Source: Palsa-295 sp963781105
GTDB taxonomy: Bacteria; Acidobacteriota; Terriglobia; Acidiferrales; UBA7541
Length of the DNA stretch: 64,000 nt
Reading direction: 5' to 3'
Assembly: GCA_963781105.1 (NCBI GenBank)
Contig: CAWAED010000003.1
Span: 434,001 to 498,000, forward strand
Part shown: piece by piece, positions 52,796 to 60,991 of the stretch
Layout: each line of letters opens with the position of its first letter
Position numbering within the stretch: position 1 is the first letter of the stretch
Made by a program: the position numbers and the translations under genes
Notes under the pieces: generated by a model
Told to the model about the DNA's origin: nothing
Database searches by the model: none
Seen by the model: the letters and a program-made list of their open reading frames with translations, nothing else

Positions 52796-53203
52796 CTAAC
52801 GAATCGGTTCACTGAGCTGCGTGCCATCTTCGCTACTCTCGGCGCAAAGCAATTTCCGCACGCGTTCCATCAAGAGCGCAAAATCCCCTTTGGGAATGAC
52901 CGAATCCACGCAGGAATCCCCAGCGAATAATTCCTTGACGGTGCTGGCATGGAGCGTCAGAAGAATGATGGGAACATCGGGCATAATTTTCTTTAGCTCA
53001 CGCGCTGTTTCAAGTCCGTTCATTTTCGGCATGGCTAGATCGAGAATAATCAGATCGGGTTGGTATCGCTGGGCGAGAGAGATAGCTTCGTCGCCGTCAG
53101 CCGCTTGTGCGCAAAGTTCATAACTCCCTTCGTTTGCGAGCGCCCTGTAGAGCGTCTGGCCAATTAGCGGGCTGTCATCGGCTAGCAGTATCGTTTTTGG
53201 CAT
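52796..53203 (-). CDS. Stand-alone receiver domain protein
   Basis: ATG 53203 (MPKTILLADDSPLIGQTLY); 135 residues. Asp9-Asp10, phospho-acceptor Asp55 (LIILDLAMP), Thr in LLTLHAS and Lys in VIPKGDF are present. The C-terminal ~15 residues (SSEDGTQLSEPIR) are an acidic tail. It precedes the carbohydrate-binding-like gene by 14 bp and may be its operon partner. Confidence 0.9.
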   Translation of the reverse strand: MPKTILLADDSPLIGQTLYRALANEGSYELCAQAADGDEAISLAQRYQPDLIILDLAMPKMNGLETARELKKIMPDVPIILLTLHASTVKELFAGDSCVDSVIPKGDFALLMERVRKLLCAESSEDGTQLSEPIR

Positions 53204-53387
53204 CAGGTCTCCGGCTCTTCTTAAGATTAAGACTATCGACCGGAAAGAGCGATACACGGAAGTTTGTATTAACTTTCTGGAACAGGGCGCCGCTTTTCAG
53301 TAAATCAAGTTCGCGGTTAACGACCCGGCGAAAATTTCGCGAACACCTTCGTACGCAGGGGAAGTTACAAAAGCGACGTGACCGCGT

Positions 53388-53466
53388 GGGTCACGCCATG
53401 GCGGGGCGCGAAAACTCGAGAACTTCGCGGTGAAGGCACGGCGAAAGGTGTGGCGCTGCGCGCCGT
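53388..53466 (+). repeat. ~78-bp repeat interrupted by IS1182 copy B
   Basis: Matches 33569-33646 with about 85% identity by eye: TCACGCC-TGG...GGCGCGAAAACTCGA-AACTTCGCGG-GAAGGCAC... and TGGCGCTGCGCGCCGT (given shortened). The IS begins 8 bp after the matched end. Confidence 0.7.
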
Positions 53467-53474
53467 TTTTTTAG

Positions 53475-54863
53475 TCGTGGCTAAAGAGTCTGTGTGAAGA
53501 CTCGGGAGCCGCGCGATTAATGATTGCGAATTCGGGTGAAAGAACATGTTGCTTGATGACGTTTCTCGTTTAGCGGCGGCCGCGCGACTAGCGGGTGCGC
53601 CACATCCGCGTCAGGTTGTAGGCCGTGGCGGCCAGGGCCAACTCCACCGCCACCTGCGCCAGCCCGCGACGAGCAAAACGCCGCATTCCTCTCTGTTCCT
53701 TCAGCACTCCGATCACCGGTTCCACGATCGCCTTGCGCTGCTGGTAAATCGCCCGGCCCACCGGATCGCGCAGCTTCTGCCGCATCCGCCGATGCAACCG
53801 CTCCCGGGCCGGCGCCGCTCCCCGCACGCGACGGCCGAAGTTCATCTCGTGCGCCAAGGTCGAATCCGGAACGTAGGCATCGATGCCCGCTTGCTCCAAG
53901 CTCTGCAAATTCGCGAGGGAGAAAAAACCGCTGTCCGCGCTGACTCGTTCCGGCTTTTTCCCGACCTGCTGCTCGACGGCTTGCACCATGGGCAGCAGCG
54001 ACTCGTTATCGTTGGTGTGCTGCGTCACCCGCTGCGCCAAAATCACATGATCCTCGCTCACCGCCAGGTCCACCGTGTAGCCCAGCGTGAATCCGCCGCG
54101 CTCCCGCAAAAAACGGCTGTCCGGATCGGTGCGCGAAATCTTTTTCAACCCGGCTTTGTGCAAGCGCTCCAGCCGTTCGGGAATCGCCTCCAGCTGCTCT
54201 TCCAGCCGCTCCAGCACCGCCTGACCCACGGCCACTCCGGCCCCCTCATTCGGATCTTCCTGATCGCACTGTCGCTGCCAGCGGCGGATGTCTCGCCGCA
54301 GGCGCGCCCGCGCATCCCGCAACGCCTGCTCGGTGTCGATGCGGTTGCGCGAGGCGTTCGCCGCGATGCGCGTCGAATCAATCGCCACGTGCCCCAGCTT
54401 GCCCAGCTTCGCTTTCCGCGCCAGCTCCAGCACTTGCGTGAACAGATCGTTCAGTCCCTTCCCGTGTCGCCGCCGAAAGGCATTCAGGGTCCAATGATCC
54501 GGCGTCGCTCCGCCCGCCAGATAGCGAAACGCCAAATCTTCGCGAATGCGCTGCTCCAGGCGACGCGAACTGGTCACGCTCAGCGCGTAGGCGTACAGCC
54601 AGACCGCCACCAACATCTCGGGCGCGTACGCCGGCCCGCCTTCGGCTCCATACTCGTCGCCGAAACCGTCCAGGTTCAATTTCGCCACCACGCGCCGCAG
54701 GAAAAAACACAAGTGATCCGCTCCCAGCACGTCGCGCACGCTCGGTGGCAGCAAATACGCCTGCTCCGGATTGTAATCCAGAAATTTTGCCATGGCGTCT
54801 CCTCTCTCCTGCAGTATAAGAGACGCGTCAACCCGAGTTCTCACACAGACTCTAAAGCCACGA
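53475..54863 (-). mobile_element. IS1182-family insertion sequence, copy B, 1389 bp
   Basis: Same length and terminal repeats as copy A (23127-24515), in inverted orientation 29 kb away. Left end TCGTGGCTAAAGAGTCTGTG, right end the complement of TCGTGGCTTTAGAGTCTGTG. Flanking bases differ from copy A. No target duplication is evident. Confidence 0.92.
53588..54793 (-). CDS. IS1182-family transposase, copy B
   Basis: 401 residues from ATG 54793, equal to copy A in every residue I compared (YNPEQAYLLPPSVRDVLGADH to LTRMWRTR). Catalytic Asp in VAIDSTRIA, Asp in SADSGFF and Glu in VEPVIG are kept. It is probably active. An antisense open frame on the plus strand (53546-54889) is a shadow of this gene. 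Confidence 0.97.
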   Translation of the reverse strand: MAKFLDYNPEQAYLLPPSVRDVLGADHLCFFLRRVVAKLNLDGFGDEYGAEGGPAYAPEMLVAVWLYAYALSVTSSRRLEQRIREDLAFRYLAGGATPDHWTLNAFRRRHGKGLNDLFTQVLELARKAKLGKLGHVAIDSTRIAANASRNRIDTEQALRDARARLRRDIRRWQRQCDQEDPNEGAGVAVGQAVLERLEEQLEAIPERLERLHKAGLKKISRTDPDSRFLRERGGFTLGYTVDLAVSEDHVILAQRVTQHTNDNESLLPMVQAVEQQVGKKPERVSADSGFFSLANLQSLEQAGIDAYVPDSTLAHEMNFGRRVRGAAPARERLHRRMRQKLRDPVGRAIYQQRKAIVEPVIGVLKEQRGMRRFARRGLAQVAVELALAATAYNLTRMWRTR

Positions 54864-54924
54864 TCGACAAAGATTCGGAACAAGCGTGACTTAGTGGAAG
54901 GGCCGGCTAGACGCTATTTTGAAG

Positions 54925-57624
54925 TTACTTCTGGCTCAGAAGATAGAGGTCTTGGTGGCCGCCGGGGCGGGCGTAGACTATTGTGGAAAGGTCCTGGGAA
55001 AAATCGTAGGCGTTACCGCCGGCGTAATCCTGGGGAAAGGCAAAAGGGACTTTCAACGCAACCTCGGGCGCGCCGATGATTTTACCGTCCTTCCAGGGCT
55101 GACGGTAAATCGTAACTTCACCACTGGAAGCAACCGAGTACAAGAACGACTTTCCATCGCGAGCAAAAGTTGCAGTGAACGTTGCTTTGCCGGGAAGCAA
55201 GGGAATGCATTTCCTATCGGAGATTGACACCTCGTAAATTCCAGACTTTTCTCCGATCTGCACGGCGCCAAGCAAGTATTGCCCGCCGGGATCGGCAGCC
55301 CAAGCGTCGCAGCAGTTCTCCACGAATTTTTCCAGATTCGAACCGTCCACGCTCCATTTCCAGACGGTCGGCATCGCGCCTGAACCCGCCTTCTCCAAGG
55401 CGCTCACGTAAAGAAATTTCTGGTCGGGGCGCCATACCGAATTGTAGACGCGGTCTCCCGTCCAGGGGAGCCTGCGAAGACCGCCGCCATCAGCACCGAT
55501 GATGAAGACTTTGGCCCCCGCGCCGACACCCGACTCGTCAAAAGACAGGTGAAAATTGTCCGGCGCCCAATTATCCGTTCCCAGATCTTCTCCGGTGGCA
55601 AGTTTCACTTTATTGCGGCCATCGATGTCCGAGACCCAGAGCTCAGACCTCTTGGGCGCGCGCAGCATGATGTACATCACGCGCGTGCCATCCGGCGAGA
55701 TGACGGGCTGAGTTACGTTCCCCGTTGCGATGTCTGCGGAATCTTTTGAATGAATGTGGTACGCGGTGAGAAAGCCGGAGGACTTGCCATTCACATAATA
55801 AATTCCCTTCCCTCCCGGGGCGGGCATGGGTGAGAAGTCCGGTCCTGTTCCGAAAGTAATTTGCGCCAGACTCTGTTCTTGCAGGCTGTACGTCCACATG
55901 TTCGTCAGCCCGTTTACATCCCGGCTGAAGAGTACGGAATTTCCCGGTTCATCCCAGACGACCTCAAACCAATTCCCGGACACCTCGCCTAAATCAACTG
56001 CCTCATGGCTGGTCACGCTTATTCTGTAAAAACGGTTATTCGGCGAGCCCGCTCGGACACCAACGGCGAGCAGGTCGTTGCCGCCGGGAAATAACAGCAA
56101 TGGGATGAAGGCGAGGCCAGTGTCTTCGGGCTTGTACACTCGTTCTTCGTTCAGTCCGGATTTTTCCGCGCGATAAATTTCGGGATCCAGAGGCTTCGCA
56201 TAATAAATGAATGCGCCATCCGGCGATGGAACCACATAGCTGGCGGAGACCACACGCCGAGGAGCGCCGCCGAGCGCAGGCACCGCCCAGACGTCGTCTC
56301 GGCCGAGCGACCTTCCGTAATACACTTCCTTCCCGTCGGGCGAAAAATTGTAAACAAGCTTGTTACCTTCGTCATTCGTGAGTTGCAGAGGCTCGCCACC
56401 GGAAGTGAGCATGAGGAATACTTGCGCGATGCCGCCGACCGGTGAGACAAACGCCACGGCGTGGCCGTCTGGAGAAAGCCTCGCGCGGTTCATCGGTTTG
56501 TTCCACTGACTGATTTGCGTGATCTTTTCGGGGCCGCTCGGAGTTTTCGAGCGCGGCCAAAAGTGATATACGGCAAAGCCCACGGCCAGGAGTGCAATGC
56601 AAGCGGCTGCGAGAACATATTTCTTGCTCGCAGTTTGCACGGGGGGATGGATCGCGGCGGACGCCGAGCTACGCGCGGTTTCTGGCGCAACGTCCTGGTC
56701 CTGATGCGCTCGGCTTCCTGGCGAGGAAATGCGTCCCGAATCTGTATCGCGCCGCAGACGCTTGAGGTCCGTGCACATGTCGGAAGCGTGCTGATAACGG
56801 AGGTCGCGGTCCTTCTCCAGAGCTTTGTTGATGATTCGTTCCAGCTCCGCTGGAACATCAGGATTCAGGCGTATGGCAGGAACCGGTACGCGGTTCAGGA
56901 TTGCTTCGGTGATTACTCCTGAGGTGTCGCCGCGGAAGGGGAGCTGCCCCGTGGCCATTTCGTACAGGACTACGCCGAAGGAGAACAGGTCGCTGCGCGC
57001 GTCCAGTTCCCTGCCGCGCACTTGCTCGGGAGACATGTAGGCGATGGTGCCGACGGTGGCGCCGGGACTGGTCAAGAGTTCTTCTGGCGCGGTGGGCACC
57101 GAAGTGGCGGCCGCGCCCTGCGCGACGCGGGACGAAGGGGCGACTTTTGCCAAGCCGAAATCGACAATCTTGGCGTGGCCGCGCTTGGTGACGAAAATAT
57201 TAGCGGGCTTGATGTCGCGATGAACGATGCCTTCGGCGTGGGCGACGTCGAGGCCGTCTGCTATCTGGATCGCTAGATCGAGAATGGTTTCGATCTCCAT
57301 CGGACGGCCGCCGATGCGGTGCTTCAGCGTCTGGCCATCGAGAAATTCCATGGCGATGAAGACCTGGCCGTCCTGTGCGCCGGTCTCGTGAACCGTGCAG
57401 ATGTTGGGGTGGTTCAGCGCGGAAGGCGCTTGAGCTTCGCGGCGGAAGCGTTCGAGCGACTGTGGGTTGCGCGCGACATCGTCGGGAAGAAATTTCAGCG
57501 CTACGAAGCGGTGCAGGTTGCTGTCTTCCGCTTTGTAGACCACACCCATACCGCCGCCACCGAGTTTTTCGACGATTCGGTAGTGTGAGATGGTTTGGCC
57601 GATGCGCGAGGAGGATTCTGCCAT
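54925..57624 (-). CDS. Ser/Thr protein kinase with TolB-like propeller
   Basis: 899 residues. Kinase domain (~14-280): LGGGGMGVV, Lys44 in VALKFLPDD, HRDIKPANIF, DFGLAKVAP, YMSPEQVRG, then a Ser-rich linker and one membrane helix (KYVLAAACIALLAVGFAVYHF, ~342-362). Residues ~380-899 are TolB/WD40-like repeats (LSPDGHAVAFVSPVGG, FSPDGKEVYYGRSLG, PSPDGAFIYYAKPLD). Same plan as 34110-36899; the ectodomains differ enough to sense different ligands. It sits 61 bp after IS1182 copy B. Confidence 0.95.
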   Translation of the reverse strand: MAESSSRIGQTISHYRIVEKLGGGGMGVVYKAEDSNLHRFVALKFLPDDVARNPQSLERFRREAQAPSALNHPNICTVHETGAQDGQVFIAMEFLDGQTLKHRIGGRPMEIETILDLAIQIADGLDVAHAEGIVHRDIKPANIFVTKRGHAKIVDFGLAKVAPSSRVAQGAAATSVPTAPEELLTSPGATVGTIAYMSPEQVRGRELDARSDLFSFGVVLYEMATGQLPFRGDTSGVITEAILNRVPVPAIRLNPDVPAELERIINKALEKDRDLRYQHASDMCTDLKRLRRDTDSGRISSPGSRAHQDQDVAPETARSSASAAIHPPVQTASKKYVLAAACIALLAVGFAVYHFWPRSKTPSGPEKITQISQWNKPMNRARLSPDGHAVAFVSPVGGIAQVFLMLTSGGEPLQLTNDEGNKLVYNFSPDGKEVYYGRSLGRDDVWAVPALGGAPRRVVSASYVVPSPDGAFIYYAKPLDPEIYRAEKSGLNEERVYKPEDTGLAFIPLLLFPGGNDLLAVGVRAGSPNNRFYRISVTSHEAVDLGEVSGNWFEVVWDEPGNSVLFSRDVNGLTNMWTYSLQEQSLAQITFGTGPDFSPMPAPGGKGIYYVNGKSSGFLTAYHIHSKDSADIATGNVTQPVISPDGTRVMYIMLRAPKRSELWVSDIDGRNKVKLATGEDLGTDNWAPDNFHLSFDESGVGAGAKVFIIGADGGGLRRLPWTGDRVYNSVWRPDQKFLYVSALEKAGSGAMPTVWKWSVDGSNLEKFVENCCDAWAADPGGQYLLGAVQIGEKSGIYEVSISDRKCIPLLPGKATFTATFARDGKSFLYSVASSGEVTIYRQPWKDGKIIGAPEVALKVPFAFPQDYAGGNAYDFSQDLSTIVYARPGGHQDLYLLSQK

Positions 57625-57805
57625 CGGCGCACATATTAGGTTGGGGGTAGGGGCAAGTCACGAATGCAGAATAGACGCGGGATTGTGGCGCCGTGGCGGG
57701 GTGATGCAGCGCCATGCGAAGCAGAAGCCTCTCGTACACCTTTCGCTGTATTGCCGCCTGTATCAACGGGATTAAAATGCATGCGAATCACCGGGACCAA
57801 GAAAC

Positions 57806-58261
57806 GTGCCTTCCGGCAAATCGTCGGACCCTCACTCTGCGTTAGACAAACGCAAAACCATCCTCATCGCCGATGATAGCGAGTTAATGCGGACAAAAAT
57901 CCGTCAGGCACTCGAGCGGGACACGGACTTTGACGTTTGCGGCGAAGTGAGCAATGGCAGTGAAGCCGTGGGCAAAGCGAGAGAGCTAGCGCCTGACTTG
58001 ATTATCCTGGATCTGAGAATGCCCTGCCTGAGTGGTATTGACGTTGCGGGTGTCCTGCGGTATGCGCTGCCCAAGACTCGAAGAGTTTTGCTGACGATGT
58101 ACGCAGAAGACGTAGGACCAAACCTTGTGTCTCAGTTTCACATTGATGCAGTGCTTGCCAAGGCCGATGGGCTAGCGGACTTAGGGGCACAGGTCACGAG
58201 GCTCCTGACCGACCCCGCGGCTGAGGCTGCGACCCCGCGAGAAACGATGGGAGCCGTTTAG
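57806..58261 (+). CDS. Stand-alone receiver domain protein
   Basis: GTG start at 57806; 151 residues with an extra ~17-residue lead before KRKTILIADDSELM. Acidic pair Asp23-Asp24, phospho-acceptor Asp69 (LIILDLRMP), Thr in LLTMYAE and Lys in VLAKADG. The C-terminal ~20 residues are Ala/Thr-rich. Its first third is duplicated in the remnant at 52029-52111. It converges with the next receiver gene. Confidence 0.9.
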   Translation: MPSGKSSDPHSALDKRKTILIADDSELMRTKIRQALERDTDFDVCGEVSNGSEAVGKARELAPDLIILDLRMPCLSGIDVAGVLRYALPKTRRVLLTMYAEDVGPNLVSQFHIDAVLAKADGLADLGAQVTRLLTDPAAEAATPRETMGAV

Positions 58262-58318
58262 CAACGCGATGGCTCCGGGAATATCGCAGCGCGACGCATC
58301 CACGAACTCTACGAATCT

Positions 58319-58690
58319 TTACGAGCGCAGCAAACTTTGGACGCAGTCAGCCAGCCCCGACACGCCGTTCCCTTTGGCAACAACCGCATCCACTGGAAGC
58401 GTTTCGCGAGGAAACGCTCTGGCGACAGCTTCGCCGTACATCGTGAAGAGAACGATCCTCACATCGGGCATCATGTTTTTCAGGACAGATGCTGTTTCCA
58501 GGCCGTTCGTGCGAGGCATCGCGATGTCCAGAAGAATCAAATCGGGCTTGAGTTTGCGAGCTTTCTCGATCGTGTCTTCACCATCCACAGCGTCACCGCA
58601 AACGTCGAAATCTCGTCCGGCGAGATATGAATGAACGGCGCGGCGAACCGTGTCGCTGTCATCCGCTACTAGAATGCGTTTTGACATCAT
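58319..58690 (-). CDS. Stand-alone receiver domain protein
   Basis: 123 residues (MMSKRILVADDSDTVRRAV; the second Met may be the start). Phospho-acceptor Asp in LILLDIAMP (residue 55), Thr in LFTMYGE and Lys in VVAKGNG. Closest relative in the window is the 50189-50554 protein, from which it probably arose by duplication. It converges with the previous receiver, 57 bp apart. Confidence 0.92.
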   Translation of the reverse strand: MMSKRILVADDSDTVRRAVHSYLAGRDFDVCGDAVDGEDTIEKARKLKPDLILLDIAMPRTNGLETASVLKNMMPDVRIVLFTMYGEAVARAFPRETLPVDAVVAKGNGVSGLADCVQSLLRS

Positions 58691-58970
58691 GGTTAAAGCG
58701 TAACAACAGCTCTAGGAATAGCAGAATACGGTGTTCACCCTAACCTGAGTGAGTATCCCGTGTACGACAAATCGTAATCTTGCTGAAAAAAGTACTTCAT
58801 TTTCCCGCGCCGACTATGAGTGTGACGCAGCGGTTCGCAACGTCAACCGACTGATTGTGCTGGGCTAAGTTCCCGATTCGTCTGGTGGAACCAGAAATGC
58901 GTATGAGCTCGATAGGGTCTTTCACAGTTGGATGTCGGTTGTGTTGGATGTCAGTTGTGAGGAGATCACG

Positions 58971-59162
58971 ATGGAATCTCCATTCGATATTTTCAAAGTA
59001 CACGCTGGGGGCTCTCTGCGAATAACGACAGTGTCAGGGTTCAGGGAGGCCAAGGTTCAGATGGCTCGCCTGGCGCTGATCTCTCCTGGAGAATATTTCA
59101 TTCAGTCGCGAGAAAAGGGCGTCGTCGCCTGGCAAACCGAAGAATGGGCGGACGTCATTTGA
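58971..59162 (+). CDS. Small conserved protein
   Basis: 63 residues from ATG 58971 (GAGGAGATCACG before it). MESPFDIFKVHAGGSLRITT, then KVQMARLALISPGEYFIQSR and VVAWQTEEWADVI. A compact beta/alpha pattern of unknown function. The next gene starts 26 bp downstream on the same strand; they may be an operon. Confidence 0.68.
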   Translation: MESPFDIFKVHAGGSLRITTVSGFREAKVQMARLALISPGEYFIQSREKGVVAWQTEEWADVI

Positions 59163-59188
59163 GCACATTTAAAGGGGGCCGTGTTTCG

Positions 59189-59365
59189 ATGCAAGGTAAG
59201 ACCCGGGTACGTTGAGAAGAATTGTGCGAGCAAGCCGCGAATGAACAAGACCCGGCGAAAATGTTGGAGATCGTCGCAGAAATAAATCGCCTTCTCGGCG
59301 CGAAATACGATCGTGTAAGCCAGAAAGACGGCGCGACATCGAAAACGTCCAACGATTCAGTCTAG
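59189..59365 (+). pseudogene. Small helical protein gene with in-frame TGA
   Basis: ATG 59189 after AAAGGGGG; MQGKTRVR, then TGA at 59213-59215, then in the same frame EELCEQAANEQDPAKMLEIV and AEINRLLGAKYDRVSQ to TAG (59363-59365). I recall many acidobacterial small proteins with [W]xxLCxxAANEQDPxKLLELVAEINRLL, where a Trp codon sits at the TGA position (TGG to TGA is one change). So this is a nonsense-mutated copy, or translation starts at the TTG at 59222. Confidence 0.7.
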
Positions 59366-59901
59366 ACGGCGTCTGACATGATGCCTTTTCTCGCCCAACC
59401 AGCCAATCGTCTTGCGCTGCGTTGGGTGACCGGCGGGTGGCCGACCCTTGCAGCGTGTTGCAACCAACCGCCTGTGGGTTCCGGGGGGCGCATCCCTTTG
59501 CGCGGTTCGCAAAGGGTGCCTAGCAAAACGTCAAGTTCTACCCTCCGGTCCGCCGTTCGGTGCGTGACCACTCGGCTCGCCGTCCAGAATGCTGCTCGGA
59601 TTGAATACGCATCGGATGCGCTGCGGTTGCCACCCTCGCTGGCGGCCTGTGGCCGCCAACCGGCGAGCCCCCCAGGTTCCACCCCAACGGCAAACCTGGA
59701 ACCCCAATTAACTCCACCGACAACTTCCGCAGTGGTATCATTCATTCCCGTGGCACGACCAGAAGAACAAACAGGAATAGCGAGTCCTGCCTGCAAGAGC
59801 GTGGGCCACCCGCCGGGCCCGCAGTGGCAGCGTGGTTCTTTTCCCACGCCGGGGGGCAACACACATCAGACGTACCAAATATGTGTGACATGCCATTGAT
59901 T
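59366..59901 (-). repeat. Gene-free spacer with inverted copy of the 37-kb repeat
   Basis: 59440-59690, read on the minus strand, matches 37060-37250 with changes: GCGAGGGTGGCAACC, GCATCCGATGCGTATTCAAT, GCATTCTGGACGGCGAGC, CGGAGGGTAGAACTTGACG, then CCCTTTGCGAACCGCGCAAAGGG (hairpin). No gene is supported in the spacer. Confidence 0.72.
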
Positions 59902-60069
59902 ATGAAACTGCGACTTCGATCACTAATGCTGACGCTGACTGCCTGCGCCCTAGTTGGGTGTACCAGCCAGCCTCCGGTCGCGCGGGATGCCCTTACAGGT
60001 AGCTATGTCTCAGTGCGCCATCGCTGTGGTTTCGCAATGTCACTATGCCTGCTCACGACCATTCGTTGA
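59902..60069 (+). pseudogene. Truncated lipoprotein gene (uncertain)
   Basis: 55 codons from ATG 59902: a clean lipoprotein leader MKLRLRSLMLTLTACALVGC with lipobox LVGC, then TSQPPVARDALTGSYVSVRH and an unrelated Cys/Leu-rich end. The sequence TSQPPVARDALTGSYV looks like the start of a longer gene that has been cut or frameshifted. Low confidence. Confidence 0.4.
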
Positions 60070-60126
60070 AAACGTCTATTGTCCAAAAGCTCGCAAATCG
60101 CGGGCGCACGATCACAGGCAGCCAAA

Positions 60127-60751
60127 ATGAAAACCCTTAATCGATGGACAACTTGTTTTGTGGCGATGCTCATATTCGTGGGCGTGAGCGGGAGAGCCGC
60201 GGTTACACAGCAGACGCCTTCAATGGCCAGTGCGAGGGAGCGGCCGCTGGCGCTCTCCTCTCCGGAATTTGCGCGATGGAACGATGACGCGGAGTTTCAA
60301 AAGCCGGTGGAAAAAATGGTGGCGTGCCGGTCAGCGGAATACCGGCAGGGACGTGCACGCGCCAAATGGACCGACGGTGGGGCACAACCGCGTGACGCTG
60401 GAGCAGGACGGCTGCCTGCTGGTGGAGCACTGGACCGCTGCGGCCGGAGTGCAAACCGGCACCAGCTTCAATTATTACGATGTGCGAGACAAGAAATGGC
60501 ACCAGCTTTATCTCGATAATTCGGGGAATGCCGGAGCGTTTCCGGCGATGGCCGGAAATCTGGTTGATGGGAAAATGGTGCTGCTGACCGATGAAAGGCA
60601 GACGCCGGTCTCCCGATGGACCTGGTATGTGCTGGAGCCAGGGAAAGTGCGGCAGATGGCCGAACAGTCCAGCGACGGACAGAAGACGTGGAAAATTGTC
60701 TGGGATTCGGTGTGCGAGAAGTCAGAAGCCGCAACGCACGCCGCGAAGTGA
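60127..60751 (+). pseudogene. Degraded DUF1579-like secreted protein gene
   Basis: The first frame begins MKTLNRWTTCFVAMLIFVGV (signal peptide) and runs to ~60335; the second frame carries the rest: GPTVGHNRVTLEQDGCLLVE, TSFNYYDVRDKKWHQLYLD, GNLVDGKMVLLTDER and WKIVWDSVCEK to TGA 60751. This order matches acidobacterial secreted proteins of DUF1579 type. The expected FDFWLGxWDV stretch between them is missing or corrupted (GRDVHAPN remains, with AGG where TGG would give Trp). A frameshift plus local loss has broken the gene. Confidence 0.72.
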
Positions 60752-60834
60752 ACCGCGCCGCGTCACCGCAGTCCAGCGCCAGAGGCGCGGCAGAGATTAG
60801 GCCAGTGCTTAAGCACTGGGAAAGCTCGCGAATA

Positions 60835-60980
60835 TCGGTTTTCCTCTCGCTCTTCCCACCGGCTCTTGCCGCAAACATCCTGGGTCACGTTGATGTTTGG
60901 GTGACCCAGGATGCTCGGCACAACCGCCGGGGTGGCGCCTTCGCGCAGCAAATGGGTGGGATGCATGCTGCGGAAGCTCC
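60835..60980 (-). pseudogene. Tyrosine-recombinase (integrase) C-terminal remnant
   Basis: On the minus strand the frame reads HPTHLLREGATPAVVPSIL, GHPNINVTQDVCGKSRWEER. It is the C-terminal part of a phage-type integrase (HAxHLLxxGxxxxxVxxxLGHxNIxVTxxxY). Cys replaces the catalytic Tyr (DVCGKS for DVYGKS) and no N-terminal part is nearby. Thus a relic of a mobile element, not an active enzyme. Confidence 0.72.
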
Positions 60981-60991
60981 TAAAATGCCCG

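Noticed and set aside
53546..54889. Long open frame (447 codons) on the plus strand, mirrored at 23098-24444 on the minus strand
   Set aside because: Exact antisense of the IS1182 transposase; Arg/Pro/His-rich and without motifs, so a shadow frame.
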